NCBI GenBank assembly: GCA_035483935.1
Contig: DATHPK010000247.1
Span: 1-11,906 of the forward strand
Reading direction: 5' to 3'
From: Bog-473 sp035483935
GTDB taxonomy: Bacteria > Actinomycetota > Acidimicrobiia > Acidimicrobiales > RAAP-2
Length of the DNA: 11,906 nucleotides
Shown: piece by piece, positions 1 through 6,966 of the stretch
Layout of the letters: each line of letters begins with the position of its first letter
Position numbering within the stretch: the first letter of the stretch is position 1
Position numbers and translations under genes: made by a program
The notes under the pieces: model-generated
What the model saw: only the letters and a program-made list of their open reading frames with translations
Told to the model about the DNA's origin: nothing
Database searches by the model: none

Positions 1-1
1 G

Positions 2-100
2 GTGCGGACCCACAAGGCCCGCCACGACCGGTCCAAGGAATACGGAGCCATGGCCCAACCAACCGGCAAAGCAAGGAGTCGCCGTGATGGTGTCGCATAG
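2..100 (+). CDS. 3' tail of an unidentified gene (partial)
   Basis: The frame beginning at base 2 is open from the window edge to a TAG at 98-100 and encodes about 32 residues rich in Arg, Lys and His (it contains RTHKARHDRSKEYG). The first twelve codons all end in G or C, as expected for coding DNA in this genome, while the other two plus frames do not show this. The last 15 or so codons lose that bias, which is common at a poorly conserved C-terminus. I do not recognise the family. It could also be non-coding, since only the last 99 bases are visible. Confidence 0.4.
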   Translation: MRTHKARHDRSKEYGAMAQPTGKARSRRDGVA

Positions 101-220
101 CTACCGGAGCCAAAGTGGGACACGGGTGCCGAACCTGAACACGGGCCGTCGGGCTTCGGGCTGTCGGGCCGTCATGTATCCGGATTGCCCGAAGACTGAG
201 TCCGAAGCCCTCACGAGTCC

Positions 221-1408
221 TCAGACAACGCCGTCCTCGGACAGCGAAGTGATGTCGTCCCACGAGTAACCGGCCTCGAGCAGCACCTCCTCGGTGTGCT
301 GGCCGAGCTCCGGAGGTCGTACGGGTCCAGTCTGGTTACCGTCGGAAAATCGGACGGGTGTCCGCACCACGTCCAACGACGATCCCGATGAATCGGGGTC
401 GTCCACCGTCTCGATATACCCGTTGATACGGATGCCGGGGTCACGCGCGACGGCCGCATGGTCGCGCACAGGAGCGAAGCGGAGTCCGGCTGCGCCCAAG
501 AGGTCGCACCACTCCGCGGTCGTCTTTGTGGCGAACACCTCGTCCAGAATGGGCCACAGCGCGGCCTTGTCGTCCTCGAAATAGAGGAGGCCGCTGAAGC
601 GCTCTATGAGGTCCGGCCTTCCGAGCGTCTCGTAGAAGCGGTCGCGCAAGGGCCCGGCGACGCCGACGATGGCGATCCAGCCGTCCGAGGTCGCGAACAT
701 GCCGTAGATGCCGGGGACCATGGAATGGCCGCGGTTGGCTGGACCGGTCATCTCTCCGGACATCAGGTACTTGGTGATCTCCCCGGCCTGAGCCCAGACC
801 TGCCCTCCGAGGAGCGAAGTCTCGACGAGCTGCCCGTGGCCCGTGCGCTCGCGCGCGTAGAGCGCCGCGAGAACGCCCGCGAGCAGGTTCTGTCCCGAGA
901 TGTGGTCGGCGATGGTGGCACCGACGGGACTCGGATCGCTGCCGGCTCCTCCGGTAGTGCTGATGATCCCGCCGCCCGCTTGTCCGCTGAGGTCAGCGCC
1001 CTCTCGCTGTGCGTCCGGTCCCTCGGGACCGAACGACGAGCCCATGGCATAGATGATCCGAGGGTTGCGTCGTGAAGCCTCGCCGTAGCCGACCCCCCAG
1101 CTGTCCAGCGTTCCAGGCTTGAAGTTGGAGACGAAGACGTCGGACCTCTCCACGAGGCGGAAGAAGACTTCTTGCCCGCGGGGAACTCGGAGGTCGATGG
1201 TCATACTGCGCTTCCCGCGGTTGTAGGCAGTGAACCAAGGAGAGCGGCGATCTTCACGGGAGATAGGCAGCCAGCGGCTCTGGTCGCCGAAGCCGGGCAG
1301 CTCGAGCTTGATCACCTCGGCTCCCCATTCGAGCATCGTCAACGACACCTGCGGGCCCTGTACGAGCAACCCCGCTTCCAACACTCGGATGCCATCGAGC
1401 GCTCCCAT
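221..1408 (-). CDS. Class III (CaiB/BaiF family) CoA-transferase
   Basis: The 395-residue product has the usual length and order of family III CoA-transferases, which move CoA between an acyl-CoA and a free acid in the cytoplasm, typically as an interlocked dimer. Seen in the sequence: the N-terminal opening LDGIRVLEAG, the Rossmann segment EWGAEVIKLELPG (about 28-40), NRGKRSMTIDL (about 63-73) and NPRIIYAMGSSFGPEGP (about 115-131). D139 in REGADLSG matches the place of the catalytic Asp that forms the acyl/CoA adducts in formyl-CoA transferase. ERTGHGQLVETSLL and a C-terminal small-domain region follow. The ATG at 1408 gives the family N-terminus directly; upstream there is only a weak purine stretch (GCGAAGAA). 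Substrate cannot be told from sequence; carnitine, bile-acid, oxalate and fatty-acid members look alike. It is divergent from the gene at 1611. Confidence 0.95.
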   Translation of the reverse strand: MGALDGIRVLEAGLLVQGPQVSLTMLEWGAEVIKLELPGFGDQSRWLPISREDRRSPWFTAYNRGKRSMTIDLRVPRGQEVFFRLVERSDVFVSNFKPGTLDSWGVGYGEASRRNPRIIYAMGSSFGPEGPDAQREGADLSGQAGGGIISTTGGAGSDPSPVGATIADHISGQNLLAGVLAALYARERTGHGQLVETSLLGGQVWAQAGEITKYLMSGEMTGPANRGHSMVPGIYGMFATSDGWIAIVGVAGPLRDRFYETLGRPDLIERFSGLLYFEDDKAALWPILDEVFATKTTAEWCDLLGAAGLRFAPVRDHAAVARDPGIRINGYIETVDDPDSSGSSLDVVRTPVRFSDGNQTGPVRPPELGQHTEEVLLEAGYSWDDITSLSEDGVV

Positions 1409-1610
1409 TTCTTCGCTAGAAACCTTGGTGTCGAGCGGGAGGGGTGCTCATGAGGAACCCACATTGGTGAGTTCCCGAACGCCGGTCAAGCTGGAGGCGC
1501 AGGACGGCCGTTGCGGCGGCCCTTGGCGAGAATGAGCGGCTCATCGGCCCGGACGCCTCCCACCGCGTGCGCCGTGGGCGCCCCGGATTTCGGGCGGGCA
1601 TGATGCGTGC

Positions 1611-2243
1611 GTGTCCGAGGTGCCCCGCGACGAGGTCCTGCGTCTCTACGACGAAGGGGTCGACGCGTTTGCTCGGTGGGCGGGCGGGCTGACCGACGGT
1701 GATTGGGATCGTCCGGCGTGTGGAGCCTGGAGCGCAGCCGTGTTGGTCCGTCACGTGGCTGCGGTAGCGGGTTGGTACCACGAGTGGCTCGACCGGGCCG
1801 AGCGCGGCGATGCGTCGCCGCCATTTCGTGCCTCCGAGCTGGCGGCGCAGAACGAACTGGCGCTCCGCCCCCTCGCAGAGACCACCACCCCGACGGCACT
1901 GGAGCTCTTCTTGGCCCGGGCGCGCTCCTACCGGGATCGTTTGCCCGTCAACTGGGACCTGCAATACGGCTACCCACGGGGCACGGTGACGGCGGGTCTC
2001 CACGCCGCCGTGGCTGCCACCGAGTGGCATCTCCACGCGTGGGACCTTGCCCGCTCAGGGGGGTCGGGGCATCGACCTTCCGACCCGGACGCGCTCTATC
2101 GGGGGGCGGGGGCGTGCCTGGCAGCGGCGCAGGGCGGACTGAAGGGTCGGATTGCCGCCGTCTTGGTGCCGGTGGGCGCCCGGCTCAGCCCCTGGGAGGC
2201 GTTGCTCCGTCGCTCGGGACGTGCGCCGGGCCCTGGGGACTGA
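1611..2243 (+). CDS. DinB/MDMPI-fold protein (maleylpyruvate isomerase-like, TIGR03083 type)
   Basis: The 210-residue protein has the mycothiol-dependent maleylpyruvate isomerase (MDMPI) layout: an N-terminal four-helix DinB-like bundle and a short C-terminal region. Metal ligands are visible as H48 in VRHVAAVAGW and the E138-x3-H142 pair in TEWHLHAWDLA. The spacing closely matches the His/Glu/His zinc site known from the corynebacterial enzyme. The usual tryptophan-rich N-terminal segment (GDWDRPACGAWS, about 30-41) is present, and the tail SPWEALLRRSGR matches the family end. Many members are annotated as isomerases but their actual thiol-transfer substrates are unknown, so only the fold and metal site are assigned. 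The GTG at 1611 is chosen because the two ATGs just upstream (1600, 1603) are out of frame; there is no clear ribosome-binding site. It converges on the next minus-strand gene with a 29-bp gap. Confidence 0.88.
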   Translation: MSEVPRDEVLRLYDEGVDAFARWAGGLTDGDWDRPACGAWSAAVLVRHVAAVAGWYHEWLDRAERGDASPPFRASELAAQNELALRPLAETTTPTALELFLARARSYRDRLPVNWDLQYGYPRGTVTAGLHAAVAATEWHLHAWDLARSGGSGHRPSDPDALYRGAGACLAAAQGGLKGRIAAVLVPVGARLSPWEALLRRSGRAPGPGD

Positions 2244-2272
2244 CGGGTCCGTTCGTGACCTCCGGCATCGGT

Positions 2273-2599
2273 TCAGCGCCAGCCGACGCGTCGCAGCACG
2301 TGGGAACGGCATCGCGGAATCCGGGCGCTTGCGAAGTCACATTCGGTCTCAACGACGCATCCGCAGCTGATCGCCTGCCCATGGCAGGCGGGACAGCGCT
2401 CTTGGCAACAGCCCGGGTGGTGCGCCCCTCCGATTGGAGTGCCGCAATCGCGGCATTCCTCGGGCTCGTAGCGGTGCCGCGGCCGGGGCTCCTGGCCCCA
2501 GCGGACTGGCATGTAGGCCCTGCCATCGATGACTATCGGATCGGTCAGACAGCTGATTCCGTCAGACATTTCGCCGCCGCAGTGCCCACAGATCGCCAT
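2273..2599 (-). CDS. Small cysteine-rich zinc-ribbon protein (hypothetical)
   Basis: This 108-residue protein has 13 cysteines. An N-terminal CGHC knuckle (C4, C7) with C17 may form half a ribbon. A C-terminal cluster holds C49-x2-C52, an HHPGC block (H60, H61, C64), C69-x2-C72 and a closing SCGC (C79, C81). The order CxxCG-HHPGC-CPxC-G-SCGC recurs in many uncharacterised bacterial proteins, so this is a known-looking but unnamed zinc-binding module. There is no signal peptide and no membrane segment. The ATG at 2599 sits 4 bases after a perfect AGGAGG, which is rare in this window and strongly supports a real gene. It is divergent from the SDR gene (104 bp between starts) and convergent with the MDMPI-like gene. 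Zinc binding is inferred; function unknown. Confidence 0.75.
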   Translation of the reverse strand: MAICGHCGGEMSDGISCLTDPIVIDGRAYMPVRWGQEPRPRHRYEPEECRDCGTPIGGAHHPGCCQERCPACHGQAISCGCVVETECDFASARIPRCRSHVLRRVGWR

Positions 2600-2603
2600 C
2601 GGC

Positions 2604-2609
2604 CCTCCT
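2604..2609 (-). promoter_or_regulatory. Consensus Shine-Dalgarno AGGAGG for the zinc-ribbon gene
   Basis: On the minus strand the sequence reads AAGGAGGGCCG then ATG, giving a full AGGAGG with a 4-base spacer. It fixes the start at 2599. Most other genes in the window have weak or no such site. Confidence 0.75.
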
Positions 2610-2703
2610 TACCGCAACCCTGTCGACGATCATCTCAGGCTCCTGTGACCGCGTCGCGGATGGCTGTCCGGCCACCAGGTCGACTGCTCTACGCTGCGCT
2701 TCC

Positions 2704-3528
2704 ATGACGACGAAGAGTGAGGCCGGGGGATCGGCGCGAACGGTGTCCGGGTTGCTGGCCGGCAAGGTGTGTGTCGTATCGGGAGTGGGCCCGGGGCTCG
2801 GGCGCCAGGCCGCACGCGCCCTGGCTGTCCACGGCGGCGATGTCGTTTTGGCGGCGCGCCGTGAAGCCAACCTCGAAGAGGTGCTGGCCGAAGTCACCGC
2901 ACTTGGTGCGCGGGCCCTAGCCGTGCCGACCAACATCGTCGACCCCGATGCCTGTTCCGCGCTCATGGCCGCCGCAGCCCGGGAGTTCGGCGGGATCGAC
3001 GTCGTTGTGAACAACGCGTTCCGCAGCGACGTCTTTCAGAGCTTCGAGGATGTTGATCTCGGCGTCTGGCGGAAGATCATGGAGGTCAACCTCTTCGGTT
3101 CGCTCCAGATGACGAAAGCCGCCCTGCCGTACCTCCGTGAGCGAGGCGGCGGTTCGGTCGTGAACGTGGCGTCGATGGTCACACGCCAACCACAGCCCGC
3201 CCAAGGCGGCTACGCGATTTCGAAGGGTGCGCTCCTGACGGCGACCCGCGTGCTCGCCTACGAGCTCGGCCCGTCGAACATCCGCGTGAACGCTGTCGTC
3301 CCCGGCTGGATGGCGGGGCCGTCTGTCGACATGTACATCGAGATGACGTCCACCGGACGTGGGGTACCTGCACAGGAGGTCATCGACGAGCTCAACGCGC
3401 GCGTCCCCCTTGGCCGCATCCCCTCCGACGCCGACGTCGCTGGCGCCATCGTCTACCTGGCGTCAGACTTGTCAGCGGCCATGACAGGCCAGGCGCTGGA
3501 CACGAACGGCGGCGAAATCTTCGCCTGA
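2704..3528 (+). CDS. SDR family NAD(P)-dependent oxidoreductase
   Basis: A 274-residue classical short-chain dehydrogenase/reductase, a cytoplasmic Rossmann-fold enzyme that oxidises alcohols or reduces ketones. The glycine-rich cofactor loop is SGVGPGLG (26-33). VNNAF (102-106) is the NNAG-type strand. The catalytic tetrad is N129, S157, Y170 and K174 (YAISK), and VVPGW (198-202) follows. The end of the second strand reads LAARR (49-53) without an acidic residue, which favours NADP(H). The C-terminal DTNGGEIFA matches the usual G-G end. About 20 residues precede the fold. The ATG at 2704 has no ribosome-binding site; a TACGCT hexamer at 2690-2695 could serve a leaderless transcript, but that is weak. 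Substrate unknown. The nearby CoA-transferase hints at acyl or steroid catabolism but is not in the same operon. Confidence 0.95.
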   Translation: MTTKSEAGGSARTVSGLLAGKVCVVSGVGPGLGRQAARALAVHGGDVVLAARREANLEEVLAEVTALGARALAVPTNIVDPDACSALMAAAAREFGGIDVVVNNAFRSDVFQSFEDVDLGVWRKIMEVNLFGSLQMTKAALPYLRERGGGSVVNVASMVTRQPQPAQGGYAISKGALLTATRVLAYELGPSNIRVNAVVPGWMAGPSVDMYIEMTSTGRGVPAQEVIDELNARVPLGRIPSDADVAGAIVYLASDLSAAMTGQALDTNGGEIFA

Positions 3529-3571
3529 GTCGCGGTTCGCCGCGCCGTAGGCACCGACCTGACGGCGTCGC

Positions 3572-3584
3572 GCAACGTCGTTGC
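3572..3584. repeat. 13-bp perfect dyad GCAACG-T-CGTTGC
   Basis: GCAACG and CGTTGC flank a single T, 43 bp after the SDR stop codon. It could be a short transcript-end hairpin or a protein site. There is no T-run, so a standard intrinsic terminator is not supported. It may be chance in GC-rich DNA. Confidence 0.3.
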
Positions 3585-3685
3585 CTCTCCTGCCACACAC
3601 GATCGGGGCAGTACCTCTAATGGTCGCGCGACTCCCGACATTGCGCGGTCGGGGGTCGGAAAGCGGCGCAGTTCTCAGTGCGACA

Positions 3686-3823
3686 CGACCGACCCTCCGC
3701 TCGCGGCTGTATATGCGACGGACCCGGGGCTCCGCGCGCGGGTGTATATGCGACGGGACCACCCCTCCGCGCCCGCGGGTATATGCGACCGAACAGGAAT
3801 GCCGCGCGTCTGTATATGGCCCT
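3686..3823. repeat. Tandem repeat, 35-bp period, core GTATATGCGAC
   Basis: Three copies align without gaps at 3686-3720, 3721-3755 and 3756-3790. All share CTCCGC at unit positions 10-15 and GTATATGCGAC at positions 24-34, separated by a variable GC-palindrome-like stretch. A fourth copy at 3791-3823 is two bases shorter and ends TGTATATGGCCC. A degenerate copy one period upstream (3651-3685) keeps only TGCGAC in phase. The AT-rich core stands out in this GC-rich genome. The lack of unique spacers between conserved repeats rules out a CRISPR array. Function unknown: a protein-binding array, a nucleoid or REP-like element, or a 3'-end structure are all possible. Confidence 0.7.
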
Positions 3824-3841
3824 GACCGCCCGCATATACAG
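3810..3841. repeat. Inverted repeat CTGTATATG / CATATACAG, possible bidirectional terminator
   Basis: Arms at 3810-3818 and 3833-3841 are perfectly complementary (9 bp) around a 14-base loop. The stem can be lengthened by about four GC pairs beyond a one-base bulge. It is formed by the last tandem copy facing an inverted copy. Placed between converging genes it could stop transcription from both sides, but no T-tract follows on either strand, so that role is an inference. Confidence 0.5.
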
Positions 3842-3976
3842 CGCGACGAAGGCCCGTGTTCCGCGCGTACACAGCGGCGAAGAGGATCCGGCTCGCGATT
3901 CGCTAAAGCAACCAGATGGCTGCGGATGGGCGAACAGCCTCGGGTCGACTGGATCGGCGACCTGCCGGCAGCGCCT

Positions 3977-6031
3977 CTACGGCCCTTCGCCCCCGCTCGC
4001 CGTGCACGACCGGGGATCCCATGGCGCCAGTGGCTCGACGGTCGAGGTCGGCGGCTGGAAGGCGCCGTTGCTGGACGAGGAGCCCGAAGAAGTGGTGGGT
4101 GTCGTCGTACTCGAGACCGCGCCCGTGTTTCCCGAAGCCGCCGAGGTCGGTGTCACGGGTGGTGTCGCGGGCGGGTTCACACTGAAGTCGGTCCCGGTGA
4201 CGACGGTGACCTGAGCTCCGGCCGGTACCTGGGTCGGGTCCATGGCCATGATCACAGCGCCGCTCATGGAGTTCGCCACGGTTTGGGCCGCGGCGAGGTT
4301 GGCCGCTGATTTCGATGAGTAGTACACGACCGTCTCGGCCTCCCGCCCGACTGGGGTGGTGTCACCGACCGTCCCTATGTTGAAGCCCAATGCCTTGAGG
4401 CTGGCGGCCGTGTCTGTCGCCTGGTTGGAGGTGCCCGACCCGTTCATCACCGACACGGTGATTGACGACGGCGCCGGCAACGCGCCGCCCGAGTAGGTGT
4501 CGGCGTTCGACTTCAAACCCAGGAACTGGTCGACGGCGGCGTGGTCCTGAGGCTCCGACGGGAACTCGATGTCTCCGTAACTCCCCCCTTGGTACACGTA
4601 GTTCCCGAACTGGTCGACCTGGACCGGGACGGTCAGCTGGGGTGCCGAGTTGACGTTCACGCCGTGATACGTCAACACCAGCGAGACCATGTCGGACAGC
4701 GAGAATCCGGAGTCGACCGTGAGATCGCCGACGACGCCCGCGACCAGCGACTGGTCGGTGAGAGGGTTGCCGAGGCCCTTCGCCTTGACGGCGGAGGCCA
4801 GGACGCGCAGGAACTCGTGGTCGCGCCGGATGCGCGCCAGGTCGCTCTGGGCCTCCTGGGGCCAGTAGTAGGGGTCGGTGGTCGTGACGCCCGGCGGCTT
4901 GTACTGGAGGTGCCGCGCCCGGACCACCTCGAGCGCGGCGGTGCCGCTGAGCCCGATACAGCCGGTTGTCTCGATGTTGAGGCCCGAATAGGAGTCGAAG
5001 ATCGGTTCGGGGAAGTACATCTGGATCCCGCCGAGCGCGTTGACGACGTTCATGAAGCTGTCGAAGTTGAGCTCGACGAAGTGCTGGATCGGAATGCCAT
5101 AGTCCTCTTCGATGGCCGCGATTAACTGATCTGGCCCTTGATACAGGGCAGCATCGATCTTGTTGGCCCCGTCGGACCTTGCGTTGGGCACGAACAGGTC
5201 GCGGGGGATGGAGAGAATCGACACGGAGTTGTTCGCCGGGTTCAGGTGCAGGATCATCACGACGTCGCTGTTGACGCCGTTGACACCTTGGGAGCACAGG
5301 CCGAACTGCGGGTTCTGCACCTTCAGCGCGCAACGCGAGGTGGAGCCGATCATCAAGATGTTCTCGGTCCCCGCGTCCGCACCCTTCACCGGAGACGAAG
5401 TCAGGTTGTGCAGGGTGATGCGGTTGATCTGATCGTTGAGGTACCAGGCGTACCCCGCCGCGGCACCGGCGATGAGCACGAGCACGAGGAAGAGTGAGCC
5501 GAGGACGTAGGCCACCTTGCGCCGGGTCGATCGCTTCTTCTTCGGGGCGGCGTGCGCCGGGCCCCCCACCCCTCGTCCACCTCGCCCGCTGCTCTCGCCG
5601 CCATCGTCACCACCACCGCCTCCGGCGACGCTCCGCTCCGCCTCGTCGATCTGGCGACCCAACTCGTGGAGCCCGCGCTCGACCGGATTATCCGCCGGGT
5701 CGATAGGCGGAGATGCCCCTGCGTCCGGGGCGTCTGGTTCGGGCAAAGCTGAACCCGCCCGTGCTGCCGCCGTTCCCGCCTCCTCCGGCCCCACCGCCGG
5801 TGGCGGAGACGGCCACGGCATGTCGTCGTCGACCGCGTCGTCCGCCCCCTCGGCCGCTCCGGCCGTCTCTGGTCTTTCCGGCACCGCACCGTGACCCGCA
5901 GTGTCCGCGGGCGATGGAGCCTCGTCGTCCGCCTCGGCTCCCGATGGCGACGTCTCGGCCTCTTCGATCTGCCGGCCGAGGTCGTGGAGGCCCTTGTGAA
6001 CGGGATCGTTTTCGGGGTTCGGGGGGCTCAT
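3977..6031 (-). CDS. LCP (LytR-CpsA-Psr) family cell-wall glycopolymer ligase with LytR_C domain
   Basis: LCP enzymes sit in the membrane with the catalytic domain outside and transfer lipid-linked glycopolymers onto peptidoglycan. This 684-residue protein shows, in order: a long cytoplasmic acidic/Pro-rich region with a duplicated motif (5-28 and 111-134, both PVxxGLHxLGRQI), a basic KKKRSTRRK stop signal, one membrane helix (about 173-196), an LCP domain (about 221-415), a LytR_C domain (about 523-615, starting ITVSVMNGSG) and a Ser/Thr/Pro-rich tail. LCP landmarks are SDVVMI (D256), SIPRD (R277, D278), VVRARH (370-374) and the ARIRRDHEFLR segment. The usual GSDSR reads GSTSR (230-233), and C234 and C246 bracket an insertion. 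ATG 6031 is chosen because it begins right at the first copy of the duplicated motif; the frame stays open to 6217 with no recognisable protein. No clear ribosome-binding site. Confidence 0.93.
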   Translation of the reverse strand: MSPPNPENDPVHKGLHDLGRQIEEAETSPSGAEADDEAPSPADTAGHGAVPERPETAGAAEGADDAVDDDMPWPSPPPAVGPEEAGTAAARAGSALPEPDAPDAGASPPIDPADNPVERGLHELGRQIDEAERSVAGGGGGDDGGESSGRGGRGVGGPAHAAPKKKRSTRRKVAYVLGSLFLVLVLIAGAAAGYAWYLNDQINRITLHNLTSSPVKGADAGTENILMIGSTSRCALKVQNPQFGLCSQGVNGVNSDVVMILHLNPANNSVSILSIPRDLFVPNARSDGANKIDAALYQGPDQLIAAIEEDYGIPIQHFVELNFDSFMNVVNALGGIQMYFPEPIFDSYSGLNIETTGCIGLSGTAALEVVRARHLQYKPPGVTTTDPYYWPQEAQSDLARIRRDHEFLRVLASAVKAKGLGNPLTDQSLVAGVVGDLTVDSGFSLSDMVSLVLTYHGVNVNSAPQLTVPVQVDQFGNYVYQGGSYGDIEFPSEPQDHAAVDQFLGLKSNADTYSGGALPAPSSITVSVMNGSGTSNQATDTAASLKALGFNIGTVGDTTPVGREAETVVYYSSKSAANLAAAQTVANSMSGAVIMAMDPTQVPAGAQVTVVTGTDFSVNPPATPPVTPTSAASGNTGAVSSTTTPTTSSGSSSSNGAFQPPTSTVEPLAPWDPRSCTASGGEGP

Positions 6032-6280
6032 GGTCCAGTGTTCAGAATGACGTGCGACCTCTGGTCCTGGGTAGTGGTCGACGCCCGCGCCCCCGAGACG
6101 GCTCCGGAAATGGCGGCCGGAACGGGAAAGGAGCCTAGCGAGGACGGCACCGATGGGGTGGTCAGCGGCGGGGGATCCGGACGGCGTGGGTCGACCTGGC
6201 GCAACGACGCGCAGCACTTCCTACCGACGTTCGCACCGCTCGCGACCCTCCGGCTCTGCAGCCCTCTCCATACTGGATGC

Positions 6281-6784
6281 ATGGTCGCCAAGTCCGCGGG
6301 TCTGCTGCTGTACCGGATCTCGGATGCCGGCGAGCTCGAGGTCCTGCTCGCGCACCCCGGCGGGCCGTTCTGGGCCAGGAAGGACGCGGGCGCCTGGTCG
6401 ATCCCCAAGGGCGAGTACGAGCCGCCGGAGGACGCCCTCTCGACGGCCCGGCGCGAGTTCCGCGAGGAGGTCGGTTTCGAGCCGCCCGCCGGCGGCGATC
6501 CCGTTCCACTGGGGAACCGACGTCAGCCGAGCGGCAAGCACGTCACGGTCTGGGCCTTGGCGGGCGACCTCGACATCACCCACGCCGTCAGCAACACCTT
6601 CGAGATGGAATGGCCGAAGGGCTCGGGCACCAAGCGCGAGTTCCCCGAAGTCGACCGGGTCGAGTGGATGCCGGTCTCCGTGGCGCGCCACAAGCTCCTC
6701 AAGGGCCAAGTGCCGTTCCTCGACACCTTGTTGGAGACACTCGAAGCGGCCGGCAGTAACACCGACCGCAAGACGGGCGCCTGA
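6281..6784 (+). CDS. Nudix hydrolase, COG4119-like predicted NTP pyrophosphohydrolase
   Basis: Nudix enzymes cut a diphosphate bond in nucleoside-diphosphate-linked substrates using divalent metal. This 167-residue protein has a complete Nudix box from G44 to F66: G44, E50, R58-E59, E62-E63, G65-F66 in the G-x5-E-x7-REUxEExGU pattern. The lead-in SAGLLLYR, HPGGPFWARKDAGAWSIPKG and the later EMEWP...EFPEVDRVEW are typical of the COG4119 group, whose physiological substrate is not known. ATG 6281 starts the family N-terminus (MVAKSAGLLLYR). The frame is open to 5891, but that part lies over the LCP gene and matches nothing. A CATACT hexamer ends 6 bases before the ATG, compatible with a leaderless transcript, though weak. 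Divergent from the LCP gene with about 250 bp between. Confidence 0.93.
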   Translation: MVAKSAGLLLYRISDAGELEVLLAHPGGPFWARKDAGAWSIPKGEYEPPEDALSTARREFREEVGFEPPAGGDPVPLGNRRQPSGKHVTVWALAGDLDITHAVSNTFEMEWPKGSGTKREFPEVDRVEWMPVSVARHKLLKGQVPFLDTLLETLEAAGSNTDRKTGA

Positions 6785-6852
6785 CTGCGCAGCTCGCAAC
6801 CACCCGCCGCCCCCTGTGCGGCTCCGCGCAAAGGCGATCAGGGATCCTCGAG

Positions 6853-6927
6853 TCGGGCTGCCCGGATTTGAACCGGGGACCTCTGCGTCCCGAACGCAGC
6901 GCGCTAACCAAGCTGCGCCACAGCCCG
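6853..6927 (-). tRNA. tRNA-Pro (anticodon CGG)
   Basis: The minus strand folds as a full cloverleaf. The 7-bp acceptor stem is CGGGCTG/CAGCCCG. The D-stem is GCGC/GCGC with an AGCTTGGTTA loop, the anticodon stem is CTGCG/CGCAG around TTCGGGA (anticodon CGG), and the T-stem is CCCGG/CCGGG with TTCAAAT. The discriminator base is A at 6853. The 3' CCA is not encoded and must be added after transcription. It reads the proline codon CCG. It begins 39 bp after the stop codon of the CorC-like gene on the same strand, so it may be cotranscribed with it or have its own promoter. Confidence 0.97.
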
Positions 6928-6966
6928 TCCGCCCCCTGCTGGGAGCGCTACGACACTACTCCGGCC

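Larger units (their letters stand above)
3529..3976. other. 448-bp convergent intergenic region with repeats
   Basis: This lies between the 3' ends of the SDR gene and the LCP gene. It holds a 13-bp dyad (3572-3584), a 35-bp-period tandem repeat (about 3651-3823) and a strong inverted repeat (3810-3841). The open frames here simply read through the repeats and show repeated Tyr/Arg-rich peptides with no protein family, so I call no gene. From 3842 to 3976 I see nothing beyond one degenerate GCGCGTACACAGCGG that resembles the repeat. Confidence 0.75.

Noticed and set aside
1703..2707. A 334-codon plus-strand open frame
   Set aside because: It is Arg/Gly/Pro-rich and overlaps the MDMPI-like gene and the zinc-ribbon gene, both of which have clear motif support.
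3651..3841. CRISPR-like array
   Set aside because: The period is 35 bp in total, the conserved cores are only 6 and 11 bp, and there are no unique spacers of similar length. No cas gene is present.
3581..4309. Open frames across the repeat region, both strands, up to about 240 codons
   Set aside because: They read through the 35-bp repeats or the LCP gene's C-terminus in the wrong frame and give repeated Arg/Pro/Tyr peptides with no family resemblance.
6032..6217. N-terminal extension of the LCP protein by 62 codons
   Set aside because: The added residues are Arg/Pro-rich with no pattern, and the ATG at 6031 precedes the first copy of the duplicated motif.
5891..6280. N-terminal extension of the Nudix protein by 130 codons
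   Set aside because: It lies largely antisense to the LCP gene and matches nothing, while the ATG at 6281 begins exactly at the family N-terminus.
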